A DNA stretch of 64,000 bases. It comes from Terrabacter sp. MAHUQ-38. Its GTDB lineage: Bacteria; Actinomycetota; Actinomycetes; Actinomycetales; Dermatophilaceae. This document shows positions 24,883-33,528 of this stretch, piece by piece. The stretch lies in the NCBI RefSeq assembly GCF_014518425.1, contig NZ_JACVCU010000003.1, forward strand, positions 620,001 to 684,000, written 5' to 3'. The notes under the pieces are model-generated. The model had not been told where the DNA came from, did not search any database, and saw only the letters and a program-made list of their open reading frames with translations. Position numbers and translations under genes: made by a program. Within the stretch, counting starts at the first letter, position 1, and each line of letters starts with the position of its first letter.

Positions 24883-26466
24883 GTGAACACGCCCATCGTC
24901 ACCTCGCTCGGACACGCCGGCCTTCGCATCGACGCACCGGGACTTGCCATGCTCTGCGACCCGTGGATGTCTCCCGGCGGGGCGTTCATGGGGTCGTGGT
25001 TCCCCTTCCCCGACAACTCGCACCTCCGGACGGCCCACGTCCTCGACGCCGACTGGGTCGCCATCTCCCACGAGCACCTCGACCACCTCGACCTCCAGCT
25101 GCTGCGTGGGCTGCCGGAGCGCGTACGGATCATCATCCCGAGGTACCCGGCGCCGGAGATGTACAACCGCATCCGCGAGGGGGGCATCCACAACGTCGTC
25201 ATCGAGCTCGACAGCTGGGAGCGGTTCCCGCTCAACGACCACGGCGACTGGGTCACCGTGGTCCAGGAGCAGTCGCCCATGTGCCACGACTCCGCCATCC
25301 TCATCGTGGCGGCGGGACACAGCATCCTGCACACGAACGACGCCCGCCTCTCGGTCGCGCAGCTGCGGCGCGTGGCAGCCGAGGCCGGGCGCCCGCCCGA
25401 CCTGATGGGGGTGCAGATGTCAGGCGCCTCGTGGCACCCCATCTGTTACACCTACCCGCCCGACGTCATGCAGTCGATGAGCGCTGACAAGCGCATCGGC
25501 AAGTTCAAGGCCGTCAGCCGTCTGCTGCGGTCCGCGCCGCCCCGGATCGCCATGCCGTATGCCGGACCGCCGTGCTTCCTGGACCCCTCGCTGCAGCGGC
25601 ACAACGTCCACCTGCGACCGCCCGGCATCTTCCCGGACCAGGCGCAGGCGACCGCGTTCCTGCGTGAGCGGCTGCCGAACCAGGAGGTGGCCATGCTGCT
25701 TCCCGGTGACCGGATCCACGTCGGCACCGGACTGGTCGAACGCGACCACCGTTGGGACGGCTTCTCGTTCGACAACGCGGACGGTTACCTGGCGGACTAC
25801 GCAGACCGCCGACGTCACGAGATCGCGGCCGTCTACGAGGCGTACCCCGACCCGCCCCGCGGCAGCGGCCTGGCGACGCGGTTCAGCGACCACTTCGCCG
25901 CCCTGGGCGCCATGTCCGACTACTTCCTGCACCGGATCGACATGATCGTGCGGTTCGTCGTCGACGGCGCCGACGGCGGGGTGTGGGACGTGGAGCTGGG
26001 CCCGTCACGATGCCGGATCGACCTCACGGGCAGCTCGGCCCACCCCGGGTACGAGCTGCGCGTCGAGGCCCGCTGGCTCGACGCGGTGCTCACCGGGAGG
26101 ATGCGGTGGGAGGACCTCTTCCTGTCGCTGCGCATCAGCGCCTCTCGCGATCCCGACCGCTACAACGACTACCTCGTCGGCCTGCTCAAGCACGCCGACG
26201 CCGGGGCGCTGGAGGCCGTCGAGAGGTACGAGACCGAACGGGATCCTCACGACACGGTCATGGTGACTGGCGAGGACGGCGCGTGGGAGGTGAGCCGTTA
26301 CTGTCCCCACGCCGGTGAGGACCTGTCCCACGGAGCGATCATCCGCGACGGCGTGCTGCGCTGCCTCGGGCACAACTTCGACTTCGACCTCGCGACCGGC
26401 GAGTGCCTGAACGCGCGCTGCGACCCTCTGGTCAGCCGCCCTGTGGCACCCATCGTCGTCCCGTGA
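24883..26466 (+). CDS. Metallo-beta-lactamase-fold / Rieske fusion protein (NamH/CMAH-like)
   Basis: About 527 residues. The N-terminal metallo-beta-lactamase domain has intact metal ligands HEHLDH (63-68) and downstream CHDSAILIVAAG and HTNDARLS. The C-terminal domain is a complete Rieske [2Fe-2S] centre, C474-x-H476 ... C494-x-x-H497. This pairing is known in sugar hydroxylases, the CMP-Neu5Ac hydroxylase type and mycobacterial NamH, which converts UDP-MurNAc to the N-glycolyl form. A hydroxylase of a nucleotide-activated N-acetyl sugar is therefore plausible but not proven. GTG 24883 places the first beta strand (IVTSLGHAGLRI) at the start; GTG 24847 is an alternative. Its last 35 bases overlap antisense with the sugar transferase gene that ends the polysaccharide operon. 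Confidence 0.8.
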   Translation: MNTPIVTSLGHAGLRIDAPGLAMLCDPWMSPGGAFMGSWFPFPDNSHLRTAHVLDADWVAISHEHLDHLDLQLLRGLPERVRIIIPRYPAPEMYNRIREGGIHNVVIELDSWERFPLNDHGDWVTVVQEQSPMCHDSAILIVAAGHSILHTNDARLSVAQLRRVAAEAGRPPDLMGVQMSGASWHPICYTYPPDVMQSMSADKRIGKFKAVSRLLRSAPPRIAMPYAGPPCFLDPSLQRHNVHLRPPGIFPDQAQATAFLRERLPNQEVAMLLPGDRIHVGTGLVERDHRWDGFSFDNADGYLADYADRRRHEIAAVYEAYPDPPRGSGLATRFSDHFAALGAMSDYFLHRIDMIVRFVVDGADGGVWDVELGPSRCRIDLTGSSAHPGYELRVEARWLDAVLTGRMRWEDLFLSLRISASRDPDRYNDYLVGLLKHADAGALEAVERYETERDPHDTVMVTGEDGAWEVSRYCPHAGEDLSHGAIIRDGVLRCLGHNFDFDLATGECLNARCDPLVSRPVAPIVVP

Positions 26467-27100
26467 CCAGGTAGCGGACGGTCCGGGCGAGCACGAGGAC
26501 CGTCGCCCGGACCGAGGGGTCCGCCAGGAACATCTGGTCGACGGCGATGCGGCGCGGGACGAGGTTCTCGACGTACCACCGCTCGATGTCGACCGCCGAG
26601 TCCTCGAGGCTCACGTCGTCGCGCAGGCTGATCTGTGCGGGCCCGGTCAGGCCCGGCGTCTGGTCCAGGATCCACCTCAGCTCGTTCGGGTAGTAGGCCG
26701 CGAGCGCCGGAGTCTCCGGTCGGGGACCGACGAGCGTCATGTCGCCGCGCAGCACGTTGAGCAGCTGGGGCAGCTCGTCCAGGCTCGTCCGGCGCAGCAC
26801 CCGACCGGGGCCCGTCACCCGCGCGTCACCGGACCGGGTCAGGTCGGGCCCCTCGCGGTCGGTGCGCATCGTCCGGAACTTGTACATGGTGAACTCGCGG
26901 CGCCCCGTCGTGATCCGGCGCTGCCGGAAGATGACAGGTCCGGGGCTGGTCAGGCGTATGAGCACCGCCACCACGAGCAGGACGGGCGAGAGCAGAAGCA
27001 GCGCCGTGCCGGCGACGAGGACGTCGATCGCCCGTCGCCCCTGCGACACCCCACGGGGGGTCGAGGAGCCTCCGTTGGTCGGGTAGGTCTGCGGCATCAT
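26432..27100 (-). CDS. Initiating sugar-phosphate transferase (PglC/WcaJ catalytic type)
   Basis: 222 residues. Transfers a sugar-1-phosphate from a nucleotide sugar to undecaprenyl phosphate, the first step of glycan assembly. One hydrophobic re-entrant helix (about 27-50, with SPGPVIFRQRR after it), the KFRTMRTD loop (74-81), the catalytic Asp-Glu in SLDELPQ (107-112), and GDMTLVGPRPE (119-129). Lacks the extra N-terminal membrane helices of the large WcaJ form. ATG 27100 or 27097. Last gene of the minus-strand polysaccharide run, four bases after the preceding stop, and convergent with the Rieske gene. Confidence 0.92.
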   Translation of the reverse strand: MMPQTYPTNGGSSTPRGVSQGRRAIDVLVAGTALLLLSPVLLVVAVLIRLTSPGPVIFRQRRITTGRREFTMYKFRTMRTDREGPDLTRSGDARVTGPGRVLRRTSLDELPQLLNVLRGDMTLVGPRPETPALAAYYPNELRWILDQTPGLTGPAQISLRDDVSLEDSAVDIERWYVENLVPRRIAVDQMFLADPSVRATVLVLARTVRYLVTGRRWVPQGG

Positions 27101-27104
27101 GAGG

Positions 27105-28133
27105 TCATCCGGCTCCCGAGGCGACGAAGATCGTCGAGAAGATGGCAGTGGCGGCGGCGACGTCGGGGGCCAGGCCCACCTGGAGGGCGGACGGCGTCAT
27201 GTGGGTCCACAGGTCGACGTCCTTGGAACGCCGCTCCCGCAGCTGCTGGACGAGCGCGTTCGACGTGAGCCCGGGGTCGGTCAGGGTGTAGGTCCCGCCT
27301 TTGTACGGCTGGCCCCACGTCCAGATGTCGACGGCCTGTGCGCCGTGCGAGAGGGGGATGTCGACGAATGTCTCGACGTCCGCGGCCGCCGACGCGTCGG
27401 TGCCCTGGTACTTGCCGGGGTGGGCCAGCGCCTTCCGGGCCTGCAGCCGGACCTTGTTACCCCAGCGGCGGTCGGCCTCCTGCCAGATGACCGCCATCGC
27501 AGCATTCCTCGAGGTTCCCCAGCCTGAGTAGTCGCTCCCCTTGCGCAGCCCGGGGCTGAGGTCGATGACGTCGACGCCCCCGGCGTTGATGTAGCCGTCG
27601 ACAGCGGCCAGGCTCGTCGCCGGGTCGCGGGTGCGCTCGGCCTCCGCACAGGCCGCGCGACTCGCGGACGAGGGCCCCTCCGCGTCCCACCACGAGACGC
27701 AGCCGAGCTCCGGCACGATGAAGTCGACGAGGACCTTGCGCCCGGGCAGCCGCTCGTGGATGGCCTTCGTGGTCTGCGCGAGGAAGTCACGCGCCTGCTC
27801 GGGTGACGCTCCGTCGCGGTACCCGAGCTCGTCCGCGATCTTGATGCCGTCGACCCCGGGCCGGTCGGCGAGCGCGAGGACCCGGGCGAGCACGTCCTCG
27901 TAGCGCTCCGCTCCTGCGAGCCAGGCCTTGAGCAGGTCGGTCTCGATCCAGACCCTGCCACCCTGGGCCACCACGGCGTCCACGAGAGCGGCGTACTGCG
28001 GGCGCACCTCCGCCTTCGTGCTCCCCCCGTCAGGGCCCGGGGTGCCGTTGGTGCACGACCCGCCCAGCAGCACGAGCGCCACCGCCACGCCCAGCGTGGC
28101 GGTACGGAGCCGGAGCCGTCCCTTGGCAGCCAT
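27105..28133 (-). CDS. Lipoprotein, possible TIM-barrel glycosidase-like protein
   Basis: 342 residues. The signal ends in a clear lipobox (VLLGGSC), so it is lipid-anchored on the outer face of the membrane. The mature part reads like an alpha/beta barrel: RVWIETDLLKAWL, GVDGIKIADELGYRDG, KVLVDFIVPELGC, GVDVIDLSPGLR, AVDIWTWGQPYKGG. Acidic residues end several strands, as in glycoside hydrolases, but no family signature is certain. AAGGA six bases upstream supports the ATG. Its position between flippase and priming transferase genes suggests trimming, hydrolysis or anchoring of the polymer. Confidence 0.65.
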   Translation of the reverse strand: MAAKGRLRLRTATLGVAVALVLLGGSCTNGTPGPDGGSTKAEVRPQYAALVDAVVAQGGRVWIETDLLKAWLAGAERYEDVLARVLALADRPGVDGIKIADELGYRDGASPEQARDFLAQTTKAIHERLPGRKVLVDFIVPELGCVSWWDAEGPSSASRAACAEAERTRDPATSLAAVDGYINAGGVDVIDLSPGLRKGSDYSGWGTSRNAAMAVIWQEADRRWGNKVRLQARKALAHPGKYQGTDASAAADVETFVDIPLSHGAQAVDIWTWGQPYKGGTYTLTDPGLTSNALVQQLRERRSKDVDLWTHMTPSALQVGLAPDVAAATAIFSTIFVASGAG

Positions 28134-29548
28134 CACTCGTCCTTCCGCAGCCTGTACCAGGCCCACACGAGGAGGACGTCGGTGACGAGGTAGGCGGCCG
28201 CACTCGCCCAGGCAGCGCCGTTGGACCCGTGCGCGGGTATGAGTGCGATGTCGAGGGCCAGCGTGACGACGAAACCGGCCCCGAGGATGGCCGAGTTCAG
28301 ACCGGGCCTGCCGGTGCCCAGCAGGAAGCCGGACCCCACGCCGGCAGCGGGCTCGGCGAGCAGGCCGAGCGCTATCCACGCCGCGGGCCACCGCGCTGAC
28401 TCGAACCCGTCCCCGTAGAGGAACGGGAGCACGACGAAGCCGCTCGCGGCGACGACCGCCGCCAGGATGGCCCCCAACGCGAGGAGCTTCGGCAGGCTGG
28501 GGAGCCCCTCCAGCGTTGCGATGGCTCCGGTACGTGCAGATGCGGGCGCCCGTGCAGCAGCGGTTGCGCGGTCGGCTCGGGCTCCCGGGACGTCGGTACC
28601 GTCGGGAGCCCGCTCGCCGGACACGGCAGCCTCGGCAGCAGGTACGTCCGTGCCGGCCGCGCTCCGGGCGAACTGCGGGTAGGTGACCCAGGTCAGTGCG
28701 AGCGCGGGGAGCCGCAGCAGCTCGGCCAGCTTCGAGGCGACGACGTAGACGCCGACCTGAGCCGGCCCGGCGAGTGCACCGAGGATGATCACGTCGAGGC
28801 GCAGGTTGAGCAGGCTCAGGACTCCTCCGACCTGCGCCCGCATCCCGAAGGCCGTCATCCGACGGGCCAGGGCGAGGTCGTACCGTCCGACCAGCGCGTG
28901 TCCGCGGGTCCCTCTGGCGAGACGGTGCCAGGCGAGCGCCGCGACAAGCACGTCTGCGACGAGGAGGGAGACGACGAGCAGCACGCCGCTGCGGGCGCCC
29001 GCCCACCACAGGAGCAGGTACACCGGAACGAAGGCCGCCTCCTCCGCAGCGGTCACTACGTTCGAGCCGCGCGTGTCGCCGAGGGCCTGCAGACTCGCCT
29101 TGCCGACCGCCACCGGCAGCTGGGTGGCCACCGTGACACCGGTCAGGACCACGACTGCGAACGTCGTCGTCGTCATCAGGTGCTCGTGGATGACGACGCT
29201 GAAGAGCATCCACACCGCGGTGCCGAGCAAGCCTCCGAGCACCATGAGGGTGTGCACCGTGGGCCAGAGTCGGGGGTGGTCGCCGTCGCTGCCACCGATG
29301 AAGAAGCCCATGGCACCGGGCAGACCGCAGGCGGACACGACTCCCACGACGCCCGGGAGCACTCTCATGAGGGCGAGGAGCCCGACGTCCTCGGCGCCGC
29401 CCGAGCGGGCGACGAGAACGGTGACCAGGGCTACGGACACCAGGGCGACGAGGCGGGCGCCGAGGTTGCCGAACACGTGTCGCGTGGCCGACGGGCGCCG
29501 TCTCGCTGCCCGGGCGGCGCCCGGACGCGTACGGCTCAGCGGTTCCAT
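28133..29548 (-). CDS. Wzx-like lipid-linked oligosaccharide flippase
   Basis: 471 residues, membrane protein of the polysaccharide-transporter/MATE superfamily. About 12 hydrophobic helices are suggested, starting with ATRHVFGNLGARLVALVSVALV. RLDVIILGALAGPAQVGVYVVASKLAEL is the typical central helix pair. An Ala/Arg/Asp-rich hydrophilic insert (about 300-345) separates the two halves and is unusually long. It should move undecaprenyl-linked repeat units across the membrane. The stop overlaps the start of the lipoprotein gene by one base (TGATG); the start overlaps the upstream polymerase gene by 13 bases. Confidence 0.82.
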   Translation of the reverse strand: MEPLSRTRPGAARAARRRPSATRHVFGNLGARLVALVSVALVTVLVARSGGAEDVGLLALMRVLPGVVGVVSACGLPGAMGFFIGGSDGDHPRLWPTVHTLMVLGGLLGTAVWMLFSVVIHEHLMTTTTFAVVVLTGVTVATQLPVAVGKASLQALGDTRGSNVVTAAEEAAFVPVYLLLWWAGARSGVLLVVSLLVADVLVAALAWHRLARGTRGHALVGRYDLALARRMTAFGMRAQVGGVLSLLNLRLDVIILGALAGPAQVGVYVVASKLAELLRLPALALTWVTYPQFARSAAGTDVPAAEAAVSGERAPDGTDVPGARADRATAAARAPASARTGAIATLEGLPSLPKLLALGAILAAVVAASGFVVLPFLYGDGFESARWPAAWIALGLLAEPAAGVGSGFLLGTGRPGLNSAILGAGFVVTLALDIALIPAHGSNGAAWASAAAYLVTDVLLVWAWYRLRKDE

Positions 29549-30867
29549 CGCCGCCTCGCTGACGCGACCATCCAGGCCCCCGGGTCCAGTCCTGCGACGA
29601 GCCCGAGGAACGCCCACAGGTGCCGGAAGTGCAGGACCTCGTAGAAGAACGCGGACACGACGAAGCCGCACCCGAGCGCGAGCAGGATCTCGGGGCGGGG
29701 GACGAGGTGACGCACCCAGTCCGTCTGCGGCTTCGTCCCGGTCCGTCCGAGGCGGACCGCGACGGCCGCGATGAGCACCGTCAGTCCGGCGCCGCCCAGC
29801 GCACCGCGTTCGACGATGGTGGCGAGGTAGTCGTTGTGGGCTTCCTTGACGTAGGGCGCCGCGGTTCCCTTGAGGGTCGCCTTGGTGCGCCCGGGACCCA
29901 CGCCGACGAGGTCTCCCTGCAGGTACAGGCTCAGGGTCTCGGATGCCAGCACCTGTCTGGACCCGCTGGACTCGTCCGTGCGCCCGAGCGAGTCCCGGAG
30001 CAGCTGGGCACTGTCAGCCGCGCTGGCCCGGATGTCGGAGAGACTGACGTAGGGCGCCAGCAGGGCGAGCGCGACGGCGCTCAGCGTCGCCAGGGCGGCC
30101 GCCGCGAGCACCCCTCGACGGCGCCGGACGAGCAGCAGCACGCCGACGACGCCCATCGTGCCGAGCGCGAGCGCTGCTCCGTTGGACCCCGTGAACAGGA
30201 TGGCCAGCAGCAGGATCGCGATGGTGGCGAACCGGGTGACGCCGTGACGCACGACAGACGTGGCGAGGACCAGGCCGATGATGACGAGGAAGTAGTTCGC
30301 GGCCAGGTTGGGGTCATCGAAGGTCAGGGAGGCGCGACCACCGTCCTCGGCGGTGATGCCGGCGAGCCAGTTGATGCCCGCGATCCAGCCGAAGCACATC
30401 GCCGCGGCCCAGGCGACACCGGACCACACCCAGGCGCGCAGCACCAGTTCGAGGAGCCAGCGGCGGTGTCGCACCGCGTTGGCGACGGCCGCCCCCCAGA
30501 GCAGCAGGAACAGGTCCTGGACGACGGCCAGGGCCGCGCTCTCGGCCGAGGCGAGGTACGCGGCCACCGCGCCGGCGACCATGAGCAGGCCCATCGGCAG
30601 CAGGTAGGGCACCGTGACGTCCAGGCGCTGGGCACGCAGCCACACGAAGACCCCGATGACCGCCGCGATGATGCCGACGTCGGCCAGTCCGGTGTTGCCC
30701 GGCCCGCTCGGGACCAGCATCGGCAGCAACACGAAGGACGCAACGAGGAGGTAGCCCACGCGTCGCGGCCCGGGTTCGAAGTAGGGGTGCTCGAGGGTCC
30801 TGCGGTCGAAGGGGGCCGGGATCCGGGTGACGAGGGGGGCCCGATCGACGGGACCGGTCACGGCCAC
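29536..30867 (-). CDS. Wzy/O-antigen-ligase-family polymerase
   Basis: 443 residues with about 10-12 hydrophobic helices. The diagnostic Wzy_C block KEAHNDYLATIVERGALGG (around residue 340-358), which contains the conserved His in the large periplasmic-side loop, is present, with SLYLQGDLVGVGPGR before it. Joins repeat units at the outer face of the membrane. GTG start, overlapping the kinase-like gene stop by ten bases, so it is translationally coupled with its neighbours. Confidence 0.85.
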   Translation of the reverse strand: MAVTGPVDRAPLVTRIPAPFDRRTLEHPYFEPGPRRVGYLLVASFVLLPMLVPSGPGNTGLADVGIIAAVIGVFVWLRAQRLDVTVPYLLPMGLLMVAGAVAAYLASAESAALAVVQDLFLLLWGAAVANAVRHRRWLLELVLRAWVWSGVAWAAAMCFGWIAGINWLAGITAEDGGRASLTFDDPNLAANYFLVIIGLVLATSVVRHGVTRFATIAILLLAILFTGSNGAALALGTMGVVGVLLLVRRRRGVLAAAALATLSAVALALLAPYVSLSDIRASAADSAQLLRDSLGRTDESSGSRQVLASETLSLYLQGDLVGVGPGRTKATLKGTAAPYVKEAHNDYLATIVERGALGGAGLTVLIAAVAVRLGRTGTKPQTDWVRHLVPRPEILLALGCGFVVSAFFYEVLHFRHLWAFLGLVAGLDPGAWMVASARRRWNR

Positions 30868-31919
30868 GAGAGCAGCTCCGCACCGAGCGACAGGTGGTGG
30901 TGCGCGAAGTCGCCGTGGTCACTGGTCGCGGCGATCTCCGCCAGACCGAGCAGCAGGACCTCCCGCCACAGCCCCGGGTCCCGTCCGGTGGCCTGCAGTC
31001 CGTCCGAGACGAAACGCCGCATAAGGTCCGGGAGCCAGCCCGAACCGGCGAACGCGTAGCGGACGCCTTCACCCCACGGACCGGCCACCAGGCCCCGGTG
31101 CCCGGCGACCCGACGACCGGGTGTCGTGTGGCGGTCGAGGTACAGGGCGTAGCTCAGCGCGAACCGGGCGCGGTCGCGGAGCGGGTCGTCGATGAAGGTC
31201 GCGTGCTCCCAGTCGATCACCCCGGCGACAGCACCGTCACGGCGCAGGATGTTGCCGCACCAGAAGTCGCCGTGCACCACGGACGCGGGGCGGTCCGCGG
31301 ACAGGTCGGACGCGATCGAGGTGACGTGCTCTGCGAGGGCGTGCGCCGACGCATCGGACGGCCAGCGCGCGACCAGCGCCCGCGCGATGCTGCCGGCGGT
31401 GCCGCAGCCGGTGCCGACGGCGTTGCCGATGGCGGTGGGGCTCTGGACGTGACCGGGCGGCAGGCCGGCGTCGGCGAGCGAGTCGAGCCACGTCCCAGCG
31501 CACTCGAAGTCGTGCTGGACGGCTCGGGCGCTCGAGGTGTGTCGCCACCGGTGGTAGTCGATCGACATCGGCACGCCCTCGTGCGCCGTCGTCACCATCA
31601 CCGCTCCTGCCGCGTCGTGGCGCACGTCGAGGAGCCGAGGCACCGTGCCGCCGACGAGGGTGGGGTCGCCTTCGGCCAGCTGCTGCAGCGCCCGGGCCTC
31701 GGCGGCAACGGCTGCGCGAGCCCCGGTAGTCAGCGCGACCTTGACCGCGAGAAGCGGCGTTCGCCCCTTAGGAGGGAAGGCGATGATCGTCGCCTTGGGA
31801 TTCTCGTCCTTCGACATGGCGAGCACCACGAGACGGCCCCGGTGCGGCCCCAGGTGGTCACGCAGCACAGCATCCAGCAGGTCGCCGAGTCCGGCATCCA
31901 GGACGGCAGGGTTCGTCAT
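30858..31919 (-). CDS. Aminoglycoside-phosphotransferase-like kinase
   Basis: 353 residues. Kinase-like fold: catalytic loop VVHGDFWCGNIL (about 211-222; Asp base and Asn) and the metal-binding Asp in GVIDWEHA (about 231). Relatives phosphorylate aminoglycosides, choline, homoserine or sugars. In this position, between glycosyltransferase and polymerase genes, phosphorylation of a sugar or of a decorating group is more plausible than drug resistance; relatives are seen in actinobacterial polysaccharide loci. The N-terminal lobe (AFPPKGRTPLLAVKV) carries the likely ATP-binding Lys. ATG overlaps the preceding stop (ATGA). Confidence 0.75.
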   Translation of the reverse strand: MTNPAVLDAGLGDLLDAVLRDHLGPHRGRLVVLAMSKDENPKATIIAFPPKGRTPLLAVKVALTTGARAAVAAEARALQQLAEGDPTLVGGTVPRLLDVRHDAAGAVMVTTAHEGVPMSIDYHRWRHTSSARAVQHDFECAGTWLDSLADAGLPPGHVQSPTAIGNAVGTGCGTAGSIARALVARWPSDASAHALAEHVTSIASDLSADRPASVVHGDFWCGNILRRDGAVAGVIDWEHATFIDDPLRDRARFALSYALYLDRHTTPGRRVAGHRGLVAGPWGEGVRYAFAGSGWLPDLMRRFVSDGLQATGRDPGLWREVLLLGLAEIAATSDHGDFAHHHLSLGAELLSWP

Positions 31920-32356
31920 CCTCGCCTCCCGATGACCAGGCGTCCCGGAACGACGAGGACGAGCAGGCGCGCGGCGAGACCCGCACCCGGCCGACCCGCT
32001 GCAGCCAGGGAGAGCCAGAGCCGCAGCGCGACGTCGACGGCCAGGCGTCCCCGGCTCAGGTCGGGCGGTGTGGTGGCCAGGGTCGACATGAGCCAGCGCA
32101 GGCTGGCGGGGTCGTCGTTCGCCACGAAGGTGGCGCGGTCCCAGGTCGGGAGGACGACGTACTCGGCGTCGACCACGACTCCCAGCCGGGCTGCGTGCCG
32201 GCGTAGGCGAGCCCGGCTGCCGAGGCGACGGTCGGCGAGTGCGACCGGTGCGCCCGGTGGCAGCGCCAAGACGCGGTCCGCGTCGCCCGAGCTGCCCGGC
32301 CACGCAAGGGCCGCGCTCTGCGGCAGAAGGACTCGGGCGGCGGCCGGGATGCTCAC
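31916..32356 (-). CDS. Unrecognised 146-residue protein of the polysaccharide operon
   Basis: No family recognised. It begins VSIPAAARVLLPQSAALAWPG and contains LADRRLGSRARLRRHAARLG, a mixed beta-rich centre (VVVDAEYVVLPTWDRATFVA), the segment ASLRWLMSTLATTPP and a hydrophobic, Arg-flanked C-terminal helix (LLVLVVPGRLVIG) that could touch the membrane. Both ends overlap their neighbours by four bases (GTGA and ATGA), so it is certainly translated with the GT4 and kinase-like genes and probably works with them; the kinase-like protein is the best candidate partner. Confidence 0.6.
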   Translation of the reverse strand: MSIPAAARVLLPQSAALAWPGSSGDADRVLALPPGAPVALADRRLGSRARLRRHAARLGVVVDAEYVVLPTWDRATFVANDDPASLRWLMSTLATTPPDLSRGRLAVDVALRLWLSLAAAGRPGAGLAARLLVLVVPGRLVIGRRG

Positions 32357-33528
32357 CGACGCCTCCCGGAGTCGGCGCCGACGAGGCGGCGGCGCGGTTC
32401 CCCGACCTTCAGTGAGTAGACGTCGTCGAGCACGCTCCCCCCGGTCTCGACGTCGTAGCGGCTGCCGAGGTGCTCCCGGGCGCGGGCCGCCCAGCGTTCG
32501 GCCTTGTCCGGGTGACGCAGGGTGTAGTCGAGGGCGCCCGCGAGCAGGTCGGGTCTCATCGGAGGAACGAGCAGGCCGGTCTCACCGGGGATCACGACGT
32601 CCGGCACGGCATTCACCGCGGTGGCAACGACCGGCACACCGCACTGCTGGGCCTCGACGATGACGCAGGGCAGACCCTCGTACCGGCTGGCGAGCGCGAA
32701 GACGTCGAACGCCGGCAGCAGCTCGGCGACGTCGGCGCGGTTCCCGAGTAGCCTCACCCGGTGGCTCAGGCCCATCGCGCGCACCTGTTCGGCGGTCTGC
32801 TCGGCGAGCTCGCCGTCGCCGGCCCACACGAGGACGGCGGGCACCTCCATCCGGCGGAGCGCGGCCAGCATGACCTCAGGCGCCTTCTGGAAGTCGAGCC
32901 GGCCGACGGTGCCGATGACGAACGCGGCGTCGGGCAGCGCGAGCCGCGCCCTGGCCCGCGCCCGGGACTCGGGAGTGAGGACGACGTCCGACGCGTCCAC
33001 GGCCGGGCCCACGGTGTACAGCTGCTCCGGCCGGGCCAGGCCACGACGCAGCGCCTCGACGGCGACGCCGGTGCCGACCGCGAGATACGCGTCGGTGATC
33101 CGCGAGAGTCGCCGCTCGATGCCGACGTACGCCGCGTGTACGGCGGGGTTCTGGAAGTCGTGGAAGGGGAACCCGTGGAGGGTGTGCACGATGAGGTCCA
33201 CGCCGGCACGGTGTGCGGCGAGCCGGCCCAGGGCTCCCGCCTTCGCACTGTGCGTGTGGACGATGTCGACCTCCCGCGCCCGCACGAGGGCTGTCAGACG
33301 GGTCAGTGCGCTCAGGTCCTGGCGAGGGCTGATCGGCGACACGAGCTCGGGCAGGACGACGACCTCGACGCCGTTCTCGCGGGCACGGTCGAGCAAGGGT
33401 CCGTACCGTGTGCCGGTCACCAGAACGCTCTCGTATCGCGATGGGTCGAGTGCCACGGCACCGCGCACCGCCACTCCCCCGGCGCCCGCGATGCACCTGG
33501 TGATCACATGCATGACACGTCGCCTCAT
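32353..33528 (-). CDS. GT4-family glycosyltransferase
   Basis: 391 residues, GT-B fold. N-terminal acceptor domain: HVITRCIAGAGGVAVRGAVAL (the GGA-type loop), DIVHTHSAKAGALGRLAA, VHTLHGFPFHDFQNP. C-terminal donor domain: VIGTVGRLDFQKAPEVML, and the EX7E motif in RYEGLPCVIVEAQQCGVPVV (around 275-295). Cytosolic, membrane-associated. It is the only recognisable conventional glycosyltransferase in the locus. ATG has GGAGG ten bases upstream and overlaps the HprK-like stop (ATGA). Confidence 0.92.
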   Translation of the reverse strand: MRRRVMHVITRCIAGAGGVAVRGAVALDPSRYESVLVTGTRYGPLLDRARENGVEVVVLPELVSPISPRQDLSALTRLTALVRAREVDIVHTHSAKAGALGRLAAHRAGVDLIVHTLHGFPFHDFQNPAVHAAYVGIERRLSRITDAYLAVGTGVAVEALRRGLARPEQLYTVGPAVDASDVVLTPESRARARARLALPDAAFVIGTVGRLDFQKAPEVMLAALRRMEVPAVLVWAGDGELAEQTAEQVRAMGLSHRVRLLGNRADVAELLPAFDVFALASRYEGLPCVIVEAQQCGVPVVATAVNAVPDVVIPGETGLLVPPMRPDLLAGALDYTLRHPDKAERWAARAREHLGSRYDVETGGSVLDDVYSLKVGEPRRRLVGADSGRRR

